Assembly (NCBI RefSeq): GCF_026460885.1
Contig: NZ_JAOVZW010000001.1
Coordinates: 372,001-436,000 of the forward strand
DNA from: Chryseobacterium formosum
Lineage (GTDB): Bacteria > Bacteroidota > Bacteroidia > Flavobacteriales > Weeksellaceae
DNA length: 64,000 nt
Reading direction: 5' to 3'
In this document: piece after piece, positions 24,264 through 31,998 of the stretch
How the letters are laid out: each line of letters starts with the position of its first letter
Numbering within the stretch: the first letter of the stretch is position 1
Translations under genes and position numbers: made by a program
The notes under the pieces: generated by a model
Told to the model about the DNA's origin: nothing
Databases searched by the model: none
The model's input: the letters and a program-made list of their open reading frames with translations, nothing else

Positions 24264-26243
24264 ATGAAAAAAATACTACTTTTAGCAACATTAATCCCAT
24301 TTTCCAGTGCTTTTTCTCAGGAAAAGGATTCGATCAAGAATATTCAGGAAGTTGTGATACAAAGTGAAGCAGGAAGATTGCAGGCGGTGAATTTCCACAA
24401 CATCAATCCGGCTAAAAGTATTCAGAATGTAGGAAAAGAGCCTTCATTTTTATTGTCAGAATCTGTTCCGTCGGTCACGGCTTATTCAGATACGGGTGGA
24501 AATAATGGCTATTCTTATTACAGAATTCGTGGGATTGATCAGACGAGAATCAATGTTTCGATGGATGGAGCACCGATGAATGAGCCGGAAGATCAAGGTT
24601 CTTATTTTTCGAATTATCCGGATATTTTTAATTCTTTCGATAAAATTCAGATCCAGAAAGGAGTGGGTTTATCGAAGAACGGAACGGCGAGTTATGGCGG
24701 AAGTATTCAGTTATTTTCTCCTGATTTAAAGGAAAAAAATCTTGAATTTGGAGCCAATTATGGTTCATATAATTCAATGAGACTGTACGGAAAATACACT
24801 TCAGGAATTAAAAATAATATGGGAATTCATGTGAGATTATCGGAAATTTATTCTGATGGTTACAAGTATAATTCCTCTAATCATGGACAGTCTGCCTTTA
24901 TCAGCGGCGGAATTTTCAAGGATAAAAGTACTTGGAAATTCAATGCTTTAATGGGAAATCAGAGAAATCAGCTGGCTTGGTTGGGCGTGACTCAGGAACA
25001 GATAGATAAAGATCCGCAAACAAATGGAAGTCGAGATGAAAAAGACCGATTTTTTCAGACGTTTTTGCAGGTTTTTAACCAGACAAAATTGAACAAATCT
25101 TCTTCTCTTCAAAGCAGTATTCATTATACGCATTTGAATGGAAATTATGATTTTAATTTAAACAATTTCATCGGATTGCCGGAAAATGGAGAAATTTACA
25201 ATTATGCTTTTAATTCGAATTTCTTGGGATTTTATACTAATTTTCAGAATAAATTTAAAAACGGGAAAATTGTCGCCGGAATTAATGGAAATGTATACAG
25301 TAGAAACCACACAGGAAGTGAGCTTACTTTGGGAGAACTATACAGAAACACAGGTTTTAAAAATGATGTAAGTGCTTTTGCTCAGGCTGAGTTTAAGTTT
25401 GGAAAGTGGCTTTTTTCCGGAGATTTGCAATATCGTTTTGCTAATTTTAAATACAAAGGCGATGTCGGAATGAATGATTTAGAATGGAATTTTTTAAATC
25501 CTAAAGTTGGAATTAATTATCTGATTAACAATGAATCAAATATATATTTCAGTTTGGGAAGAGTAGGAAGAGAACCGACCAGAAATGATATTTTTATGGG
25601 AAATGATAATTTGATGTTGGATGAAAATAATCAGGTGGCGCTTGGAACTATTACACCCGAATATGTGACTGATTATGAGTTAGGTTACCGTTTTAGTAAA
25701 GAAAAAATAAAATTGGAATTTAATTTCTTTTACATGGGTTTTAAAGATGAAATTGTACTCAACGGAAACTTCGGTCCCAACGGATTAGCATTGACCAATA
25801 AAGTGGATAAAAGTTACAGATTAGGAGCAGAAATTTCCTTTAATTATCAGATGAATGAGCATTGGAATTTGAAAAATAACTCGTCTTTTGTGTATTCAAG
25901 AATTAAAGAAGAAAATGTTTCGTTTAGTCCAGTTTTAACTCCGAAATTTATTGTAAATCAGGAATTAAACTATAAATTAAAGAATCTTACGATCAACGTA
26001 ACTTCCAGATTTCAGGACAGTTCGTACATGGATTTTTCAAACACGGCAAAACTTCCCTCTTATGTAATTTTCAATTCAGGAGTTTTGTATGATTGGAATC
26101 AATGGGAAATCGGATTTTTTGTGAATAATATTACAAACAAACGGTATTATAACTACGGTTACACGGAAGCAGATGGCACAGGAAAATATTTTATTCAGAT
26201 GCCGAGGAATTTTATGGCTTCTTTAAAATTTAAAGTTTTTTAA
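24264..26243 (+). CDS. TonB-dependent outer-membrane receptor
   Basis: This 659-residue protein has a signal peptide (MKKILLLATLIPFSSAFSQ), a plug domain (NIQEVVIQSEAG, YRIRGIDQTRINVSMDGAPMNEPE) and a long beta-barrel ending in an aromatic residue (LKFKVF). It is FecA-like, without an N-terminal CarboxypepD or signalling domain. The next gene, nadR, starts one base after the stop, so the cargo is probably a nicotinamide-containing NAD precursor such as nicotinamide riboside or mononucleotide. That is inference from context. No pnuC-like inner-membrane permease lies beside it. Confidence 0.9.
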   Translation: MKKILLLATLIPFSSAFSQEKDSIKNIQEVVIQSEAGRLQAVNFHNINPAKSIQNVGKEPSFLLSESVPSVTAYSDTGGNNGYSYYRIRGIDQTRINVSMDGAPMNEPEDQGSYFSNYPDIFNSFDKIQIQKGVGLSKNGTASYGGSIQLFSPDLKEKNLEFGANYGSYNSMRLYGKYTSGIKNNMGIHVRLSEIYSDGYKYNSSNHGQSAFISGGIFKDKSTWKFNALMGNQRNQLAWLGVTQEQIDKDPQTNGSRDEKDRFFQTFLQVFNQTKLNKSSSLQSSIHYTHLNGNYDFNLNNFIGLPENGEIYNYAFNSNFLGFYTNFQNKFKNGKIVAGINGNVYSRNHTGSELTLGELYRNTGFKNDVSAFAQAEFKFGKWLFSGDLQYRFANFKYKGDVGMNDLEWNFLNPKVGINYLINNESNIYFSLGRVGREPTRNDIFMGNDNLMLDENNQVALGTITPEYVTDYELGYRFSKEKIKLEFNFFYMGFKDEIVLNGNFGPNGLALTNKVDKSYRLGAEISFNYQMNEHWNLKNNSSFVYSRIKEENVSFSPVLTPKFIVNQELNYKLKNLTINVTSRFQDSSYMDFSNTAKLPSYVIFNSGVLYDWNQWEIGFFVNNITNKRYYNYGYTEADGTGKYFIQMPRNFMASLKFKVF

Positions 26244-26244
26244 A

Positions 26245-27258
26245 ATGAAGGGTTTTGTATTTGGAAAGTTTTATCCGTTTCATATCGGTCATCAAAAGAT
26301 GATCGAATTTGCCCTTGAAAAAGGAAGCGTAACGGTTTTGGTATGTGCAGAAGAAAAGGAAAAAATAGACGGAAACATCAGAAAAGAATGGATTTGGGAA
26401 ACTTTTAAAGACAATAAAAATCTGAAGGTTAAAGTTTTTAAATACGATGAAAATAATTTCCCGAATACTTCTGTTTCGGATTGGGAGGTTTCCAAAATAT
26501 GGAGTGAAGTTTTCAAAGAATATTTTAAAGAAGAGGATTTTCTTGTGACTTCCGAAGAATACGGCGAAATGCTTTCTATGATTATGGATATCGATCATTT
26601 TATGTTTGATGAAAATAGGAAAAATGTTCAGGTTTCAGCTTCAAAAATAAGAGAAAATATATTTGAAAACTGGAATTATCTTCCGCTGTCGGTTCAAAAG
26701 TATTTTGCTTTAAAAGTCGTTTTTCTTGGCACAGAATCTACCGGAAAAACAGTGATGACGAATAACTTATCTGAATATTTTAAATCAAATAAAGTTTCAG
26801 AAGCGGGACGGGATCTTATTTCGGATTCAAAGGAATTTGATTGTAATGATTTGAAAAAAGTGTACACAGAACACGCCAACCGAATTGAAAATGTGGATCA
26901 TTGTGAAAGTTTTTTAACGTTGATTGATACCGATATTCACATTACAAAATCGTATTCTGAATTTATTTTCGGCAAAAAATTATCAGTTCCCGAAGAAATT
27001 ATAGAGAAAAATAAAGCCGATCTCTATCTTTATTCCACAAAAGATGCAGAATATATTCAGGACGGAACAAGGCTCGAAATCGGTGACAGAAATAAATTAG
27101 ACGAAAGTCACCGAAACATTTTAAAAGAAGACAAAATAGATTTTCTGAAGATTTCCGGAAGCTGGAATGACAGGGAAAAAATGGCGATTGATTTTATTGA
27201 GAAACTTATTTTGGAAAAGAAGAATATTTTTAAAACTAAAGCAGAGAAAAACCTTTGA
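26245..27258 (+). CDS. nadR: NadR-type nicotinamide mononucleotide adenylyltransferase / ribosylnicotinamide kinase
   Basis: This 337-residue protein has two domains. Residues 1-150 form a nucleotidyltransferase with HIGH at 13-16 and the VSASKIREN motif at 130-138. Residues about 155-330 form a P-loop kinase with GTESTGKT at 162-169. There is no helix-turn-helix, unlike enterobacterial NadR. The enzyme would phosphorylate imported nicotinamide riboside and adenylate it to NAD. The TonB receptor directly upstream fits uptake of the same precursor. Confidence 0.9.
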   Translation: MKGFVFGKFYPFHIGHQKMIEFALEKGSVTVLVCAEEKEKIDGNIRKEWIWETFKDNKNLKVKVFKYDENNFPNTSVSDWEVSKIWSEVFKEYFKEEDFLVTSEEYGEMLSMIMDIDHFMFDENRKNVQVSASKIRENIFENWNYLPLSVQKYFALKVVFLGTESTGKTVMTNNLSEYFKSNKVSEAGRDLISDSKEFDCNDLKKVYTEHANRIENVDHCESFLTLIDTDIHITKSYSEFIFGKKLSVPEEIIEKNKADLYLYSTKDAEYIQDGTRLEIGDRNKLDESHRNILKEDKIDFLKISGSWNDREKMAIDFIEKLILEKKNIFKTKAEKNL

Positions 27259-27394
27259 ATTCTTTGCTAAGTGAACGTCTTTGCCTTAATATAAATTTTT
27301 ATAGGAATCGGCGAAACTTCGTTTTGCGAACTTAAAAATCAACAGTATTATTTGCAAAAAATCTTTGCGGACTTTGCGTTAAAAACAACAACAA
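27259..27394. repeat. 136-bp gap with a dispersed repeat inside the operon
   Basis: GCTAAGTGAA at 27266-27275 and CTTTGCGGACTTTGCGTT at 27363-27380 recur, with the same order, at 43052-43122. No gene, terminator or operator copy is clear here; TTTGCGTT resembles a half operator but belongs to the repeat. It separates nadR from the sirtuin gene. Confidence 0.5.
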
Positions 27395-28081
27395 ATGAAA
27401 AAGCTAACGATATTAAGCGGTGCAGGAATCAGCGCCGAAAGCGGAATAAAAACATTCAGAGACGGAGATGGTCTTTGGGAAAATCATAGCATAACAGACG
27501 TAGCAAGTCCGGAAGGATGGAGAAAAGACCGAACTTTGGTATTGGAATTTTACAACCAGAGACGTCGCCAGATTCATGAAGTACATCCAAACGATGCCCA
27601 CAAATTAATTGCAGATCTGGAAAAATATTTCGATGTTCAGATCATCACACAAAATATCGACGACCTGCACGAAAGAGCGGGATCTACAAACATTCTTCAC
27701 ATTCACGGAGAATTGTTGAAATCTTGTTCATGCAACAATAAAAATCTTGTTTACGATCAAAAAGAGGATATCAAGATAGGGGACAAAGCGGAAGATGGAG
27801 CTCAGTTAAGACCTTTTATCGTTTGGTTCGGAGAAGATGTTCCTTTGATGAAAGAAGCAACAAAAAAAGCAAAAGAAGCAGATATTTTCCTGGTTATCGG
27901 AACGTCTCTACAGGTTTATCCGGCTGCAGGATTGCTTCATGACATTAAAGATGATTGTCTTTTAATTGTAATCAATCCCAACGAAACAGGTTTCGGATAC
28001 GGACAAAGAGCGGTCGTAATGAAAGAAACTGCAACAAAAGGAATGCAATTGTTATTTGATAAATTGGTAAATCTAGCTTAA
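27395..28081 (+). CDS. cobB: Sir2 family NAD-dependent protein deacylase
   Basis: This 228-residue sirtuin has GAGISAESGI at 9-18, the FRDGDGLWE loop, TQNIDDLHERAG at 85-96 with catalytic His104 and LVIGTSLQVYP. The class III residues Tyr53 and Arg56 (FYNQRR) suggest removal of succinyl or malonyl groups as well as acetyl. Only one Cys pair is present (CSC at 111-113), so the zinc site looks incomplete. Sirtuins consume NAD and release nicotinamide and O-acyl-ADP-ribose, the substrate of the macro domain protein upstream. The stop overlaps the next start (TAATG). Confidence 0.9.
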   Translation: MKKLTILSGAGISAESGIKTFRDGDGLWENHSITDVASPEGWRKDRTLVLEFYNQRRRQIHEVHPNDAHKLIADLEKYFDVQIITQNIDDLHERAGSTNILHIHGELLKSCSCNNKNLVYDQKEDIKIGDKAEDGAQLRPFIVWFGEDVPLMKEATKKAKEADIFLVIGTSLQVYPAAGLLHDIKDDCLLIVINPNETGFGYGQRAVVMKETATKGMQLLFDKLVNLA

Positions 28082-29022
28082 TGGAAAATGCAATAAAAGC
28101 CGGAATTTTTGGAGTTTGCATTGGCGATGCTTTGGGCGTTCCGGTGGAATTTAATAAAAGAGAAACCTTAAAAGTATTTCCTGTTGAAAACATGCGGGAA
28201 TTTGGATCTTGGAATCAGCCGAAAGGAACTTGGAGCGACGACAGTTCATTAACGCTTTGTCTTGCCGAAGAATTGATAAAAGGCTATGATTTGGAAAAAA
28301 TCGGACAAAGTTTTGTAAAGTGGCAAAAGTACGGACATTGGACGGCTCACGGAAGACTTTTCGATATTGGCGGAACAACAAGACAGGCCATTGCAAGATT
28401 GATTAAAGGTGAAAGTGCAAAATTTTCAGGAAATATTTTTGAAGAAGATAATGGGAATGGTTCTCTGATGAGAATTCTTCCCTTAGCTTTTTATCTTAAA
28501 AACGAAGAAGATATTGAGAAGTTATACAAAACGGTAAAAGAAGTCTCGTCCATTACTCATGGGCATTTTCGTTCTGTTTTTTCATGCTTTATTTATGTGA
28601 TTTTTGCGATTGAACTAATGAAAGGGAAAGATAAAAAAGAAGCATACAGTCATGTTCAGAAAACAGCTTTGGAATTTGCGGAAATTCAAGGTTTTAATCC
28701 AAAAGAAGTCCAGCTTTTTGGGAGGATTTTGACGAATGATATTTCAAGATATAATGAGGAAGAAATAAGTTCTTCAGGCTATGTTCTTGCAAGTTTAGAA
28801 GCATCATTATGGTGCTTTCTAAACTCAGAAAGCTATTCTGAAGCAGTATTGAAGGCGGTTAATTTAGGAGAAGATACCGACACAACGGGAGCGATTACAG
28901 GAGGAATTGCCGGAATCTATTCTGGTTTTGAGAATATTCCTGAAGAATGGATTGAAGACTTGGTAAGGAAAGATGATATTGAAAACCTATGTATTAAATT
29001 AGAAAATAAATTAAAAAACTAA
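28081..29022 (+). CDS. ADP-ribosylglycohydrolase (ARH/DraG family)
   Basis: This 313-residue protein has the binuclear metal motifs of ARH enzymes: GDALGVPVEF at 15-24, WSDDSS at 51-56, EDNGNGSLMRILPLA in the middle and GEDTDTTGAITGG near residues 265-277. ARH/DraG enzymes remove ADP-ribose from Arg, Ser or other sites. It overlaps the sirtuin stop by one base and is part of the ADP-ribose operon. It is the third likely ADP-ribose-releasing fold in this island after macro and PARG types. Confidence 0.92.
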   Translation: MENAIKAGIFGVCIGDALGVPVEFNKRETLKVFPVENMREFGSWNQPKGTWSDDSSLTLCLAEELIKGYDLEKIGQSFVKWQKYGHWTAHGRLFDIGGTTRQAIARLIKGESAKFSGNIFEEDNGNGSLMRILPLAFYLKNEEDIEKLYKTVKEVSSITHGHFRSVFSCFIYVIFAIELMKGKDKKEAYSHVQKTALEFAEIQGFNPKEVQLFGRILTNDISRYNEEEISSSGYVLASLEASLWCFLNSESYSEAVLKAVNLGEDTDTTGAITGGIAGIYSGFENIPEEWIEDLVRKDDIENLCIKLENKLKN

Positions 29023-29032
29023 AACACAAACC

Positions 29033-29575
29033 ATGAACGAACAACAAAAGAAAAAATTAAGCAAATTCCTGAGCTACGTTCTCAGACATCATCCCGAACT
29101 TATCGATTTGAATCTGGATGAATCTGGGTGGGCAAATGTTGACGAACTGATCACAAAATCCACCAACGATTCTCAAGGTTTTACCTTTGAAGAACTAAAT
29201 GAAATTGTGGAAACCAATGACAAAAAACGCTTTATTTTTAATGAAGACAAAACTAGAATCAGATCAAATCAGGGTCATTCGATTGATATAGATTTAGCTT
29301 TACAGCCACAACAGCCTCCAGAGTTTCTCTATCACGGTACGGCTCAGAATAACGTAGATTCTATTGTAGAAAAAGGAATTGAAAAAAGAAGCCGACAACA
29401 CGTTCATTTAAGTTTAGATAAAGAAACGGCAACCAAAGTCGGAATGCGCCACGGAAAACCAATTATTCTGACAATTAATTCAGGAAAAATGTTTGAAGAC
29501 GGAGTTTTATTTTATCTTTCAGAAAACGAAGTTTGGCTGACGGATTTTGTGGAAGCAAAATATATTTCAAAATGA
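29033..29575 (+). CDS. kptA: RNA 2'-phosphotransferase (Tpt1/KptA)
   Basis: This 180-residue protein matches KptA: LSKFLSYVLRHHPE at 9-22, SGWANVDELI at 31-40, TRIRSNQGHS at 74-83, YHGT at 100-103 and HVHLS, then LTINSGKM. KptA moves an internal RNA 2'-phosphate to NAD, giving ADP-ribose 1'',2''-cyclic phosphate and nicotinamide. Some members also ADP-ribosylate RNA or DNA 5' ends. The neighbouring macro domains and phosphatase could process its product. Its stop overlaps the next start (ATGA). Confidence 0.92.
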   Translation: MNEQQKKKLSKFLSYVLRHHPELIDLNLDESGWANVDELITKSTNDSQGFTFEELNEIVETNDKKRFIFNEDKTRIRSNQGHSIDIDLALQPQQPPEFLYHGTAQNNVDSIVEKGIEKRSRQHVHLSLDKETATKVGMRHGKPIILTINSGKMFEDGVLFYLSENEVWLTDFVEAKYISK

Positions 29576-29775
29576 CAACTAAAGAATTTGACGAAGAAAT
29601 AAAAGACTTTTCTCCCGCCAAAGATGATTTAAAGAAAAAAGTTGATGAATTGTTTGAAAAGGGAGCAGGAACTGTCCATATTTTATATTTCATTATCGAG
29701 CATAAAAAGTGCAGATTAACAGAAGCAATGGAAATTGTTGAATCTTGTCCGAATTATCACAAAAGATTTAAATGA
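29572..29775 (+). CDS. 67-residue protein of unknown function
   Basis: I do not recognise this small protein. From the ATG overlapping the kptA stop it has 67 mostly helical, charged residues (EIKDFSPAKDDLKKKVDELF, VHILYFIIEHKKCRLTEAME), a single Cys pattern (KKC, ESC) and no signal peptide. Its end overlaps the start of the phosphatase gene by four bases, so it is translated between the two. It may be a partner of one of them. Confidence 0.6.
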   Translation: MTTKEFDEEIKDFSPAKDDLKKKVDELFEKGAGTVHILYFIIEHKKCRLTEAMEIVESCPNYHKRFK

Positions 29776-30527
29776 AAAGAACATTAGCAATAGGAGACAT
29801 TCACGGAGGATTCAAAGCTTTGAAACAGGTTTTGGAAAGAGCCCATGTCACCGAAAATGATATATTAATTTTCCTCGGAGATTATGTCGACGGCTGGAGC
29901 GAATCTTTTCAAATTATTCAGCTTTTAATAGAGCTTTCCGAAAAGCAGGAATGTATTTTCATCAAAGGAAATCATGATGTCTGGACGGAAGATTGGCTTT
30001 CTTTCGGAAATGCTCCTGATGTTTGGCTTCACAATGGCGGACAAAGTACTGTTGAAAGTTATTCTGATTACTCTTTGGAAGATTTAGAAAAGCATCTGGA
30101 GTTTTTTGAAAGGATGAAGAATTATTACGTTGATGAGGAAAACCGCTTGTTTATTCATGCAGGTTATTCTTCAATGCACGGTCCTGAAAAAGAAGTGTAC
30201 TCAAGCAATTACCGTTGGGACAGAACACTTTGGGAAACCGCCGTTGCAATGGATAGAAAATTAGAAAAAAATTCAGAATTGTATCCGAAAAGGCTGCTTT
30301 TGTATAAAGAAATTTTTATCGGTCACACGCCGACTTTACATTTGGGAATTAAAGAGCCAATTAATAAAGCAAACGTTTGGAATTTGGATACAGGAGCTGC
30401 TTTCACCGGATCTTTGACGATTATGGATGTCGATACTAAACAGTTTTGGCAAAGCGATCCACTTCCGGATTTATATTCTGGTGAAAAAGGAAGAAATAAT
30501 TATAATGTAAGAGCAAAAAATCGCTAA
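29772..30527 (+). CDS. PPP-type metallophosphoesterase
   Basis: This 251-residue protein has the full set of PPP/calcineurin motifs: GDIHG at 8-12, GDYVDGW at 36-42, GNHD at 66-69, IHAGY and IGHTP. Relatives include bacterial Ser/Thr phosphatases, ApaH-like and polynucleotide phosphatases. As the last gene of the ADP-ribose operon after kptA, a small-molecule or RNA-end substrate such as a phosphorylated ADP-ribose is plausible. The substrate is inferred only from context. Confidence 0.85.
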   Translation: MKRTLAIGDIHGGFKALKQVLERAHVTENDILIFLGDYVDGWSESFQIIQLLIELSEKQECIFIKGNHDVWTEDWLSFGNAPDVWLHNGGQSTVESYSDYSLEDLEKHLEFFERMKNYYVDEENRLFIHAGYSSMHGPEKEVYSSNYRWDRTLWETAVAMDRKLEKNSELYPKRLLLYKEIFIGHTPTLHLGIKEPINKANVWNLDTGAAFTGSLTIMDVDTKQFWQSDPLPDLYSGEKGRNNYNVRAKNR

Positions 30528-30600
30528 TCGTTCCTCTATTTGGATGGCTACTTTTAAATATTCAGGCTTAAAAATTTAAACATTATAATGTTTAGTCAAA

Positions 30601-30631
30601 AAAATACGCTCCAAAATATGAAGCGTATTTT
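30601..30631. terminator. Bidirectional terminator ending the ADP-ribose operon and the cupin gene
   Basis: AAATACGCT pairs with AGCGTATTT around an 11-base loop. A or T runs lie on both sides. It sits between the convergent phosphatase and cupin genes. Confidence 0.75.
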
Positions 30632-30634
30632 ATT

Positions 30635-31519
30635 TTATCTTTTAGGTAAACCTTTTTTCAAGGCGTAATTGGCTCTTATAACAGCCTTTTTCTCTTTCCA
30701 GTCCATGTAGCGTTTTTTGTAACGACCTTTCATGAAATTGTCAAAATTTCTCTGAACCGTAAGATTCCAAAGCGAATTGGCTTTTACTGCCCAAGATTTG
30801 TCCCAAGCTCGAAGAGAAATAGAGAAACTTCCATCCAAATATTTCATCCAGTGCCACCATCCCGTTGGCATAAATAATGTGTCACCGTGCTCAAGGAAAC
30901 ATTCAATTCCTTCAACTCCATCTAATGCCGGAAATTTTTCAAAATCGGGATTAGAAATATCATAATCTTCCAAAGCATACGTTGCATAAGGTAACTTGTA
31001 CAATCTGTCTTTCCATTTGTATTCAAAAAGTAAAACGTGTTTTCTTCCGTTGAAATGGGTATGGAAAATATGAGCTAAATCAATATCAAAATGTAAAAAT
31101 GTTACCGAACCTTTACCTCCAAAAAACATTCCCGGATATTTATCCAGAAAACCACCCATCAACTCTTTCGGTGGGATGTACTCATCAAGTAATTTCGACG
31201 CATGTTTGATTGGATCAAAAAAGAAAATTCGTAGATCAGTAGGTTCTCTTTGGATAAGATCTATATAATCCGCAAATTTCATTTCGGTAGTCGGCGTATT
31301 AATGGGAGCTGAAGGATCTGCTTTAGCACTGTCGTAAAGAGGAACTGTAATGTCTCCTACCACTTCTTTCACATAATCCATCGTCCATTTTTGATAGGCG
31401 GGCCACTTTTTTGCCATGTTTTTAATCACAACTGGCTTTCTTGGAATCAGATATTTCTCACGAAACTCTTCCTGAGTAATATCATCAACAATATCTATAG
31501 GTTTTAGAATAACCCCCAT
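30635..31519 (-). CDS. Cupin-like / JmjC-type oxygenase domain protein
   Basis: This 294-residue cytoplasmic protein resembles the cupin_8 group of Fe(II)/2-oxoglutarate oxygenases. The likely iron-binding HxD is in FLHFDIDLAH near residue 143, with a distal His in the GWWHWM region and the typical early PVVIKNMAKKWPA. The family includes hydroxylases of proteins and tRNA (FIH and TYW5 relatives). No substrate can be assigned. The C-terminal tail is strongly basic. It is transcribed alone on the minus strand. Confidence 0.8.
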   Translation of the reverse strand: MGVILKPIDIVDDITQEEFREKYLIPRKPVVIKNMAKKWPAYQKWTMDYVKEVVGDITVPLYDSAKADPSAPINTPTTEMKFADYIDLIQREPTDLRIFFFDPIKHASKLLDEYIPPKELMGGFLDKYPGMFFGGKGSVTFLHFDIDLAHIFHTHFNGRKHVLLFEYKWKDRLYKLPYATYALEDYDISNPDFEKFPALDGVEGIECFLEHGDTLFMPTGWWHWMKYLDGSFSISLRAWDKSWAVKANSLWNLTVQRNFDNFMKGRYKKRYMDWKEKKAVIRANYALKKGLPKR

Positions 31520-31800
31520 TCTTATAAATTTTATGTTACAAAATTATTAAATATTTACTTACAGAAATTGATTTAAGATATTTTTAATCTATGACCTTAA
31601 TCACATTTTTATTTAGTCGAAATAAGAACTGTTTTTGCCTTAAATAATGTTTTTAAATCTAAATTTTTGTGGGTTTTAATTTCTCTTAAAATTTTGATTT
31701 TAATCATTTTTAAGTTGCATTTTATTTCCAACAACTGATTTATAAAGTTAAAGTTTAATAAATTATAATTAAAATTTTTGGAAGATGAAATAATATTTAA

Positions 31801-31828
31801 AATTATAACTATGTTTGTAGTTATAATT
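31801..31828. promoter_or_regulatory. Perfect 11-bp inverted repeat around a TAnnTTTG-like element
   Basis: AATTATAACTA and TAGTTATAATT are exact mirror arms with six bases between. TATGTTTG at 31810-31817 spans the end of the left arm and the loop. It may be an operator or a small hairpin. Confidence 0.4.
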
Positions 31829-31866
31829 ATCGATTTAACTATTGGTGAAAATTTATATCTCTATAA

Positions 31867-31908
31867 TGTGTAACAAAAAACGCTAACGAATAACTAATTA
31901 CTCAAATA
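31867..31908 (+). promoter_or_regulatory. Leader element shared with the GLPGLI gene, copy 1
   Basis: TGTGTAACAAAAAAC followed by CTAACG and ACTAATTACTCAAA is closely matched at 35333-35372. Copy 1 is about 90 bases before its ATG, copy 2 about 12 bases before its ATG. Confidence 0.5.
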
Positions 31909-31998
31909 ATAAATTATGAAATCGCCATGATTGGTAAAATACCATCATAAATCTAGTATTACGATTCCATACAACCTTTAAAAAATAAATTAATACAT

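Larger units (their letters stand above)
31520..31998. other. 479-bp divergent intergenic region
   Basis: No gene is visible. The stretch is very AT-rich. It contains a perfect 11-bp inverted repeat at 31801-31828 and, at 31867-31908, a leader element shared with the GLPGLI gene. It must carry the promoters of both divergent genes. Confidence 0.6.

Noticed and set aside
27360..27394. A fourth operator before the sirtuin gene (TTTGCGTTAAAAACAACAA)
   Set aside because: Only the left half fits and the words belong to a dispersed repeat that also occurs at 43105-43122 away from NAD genes.
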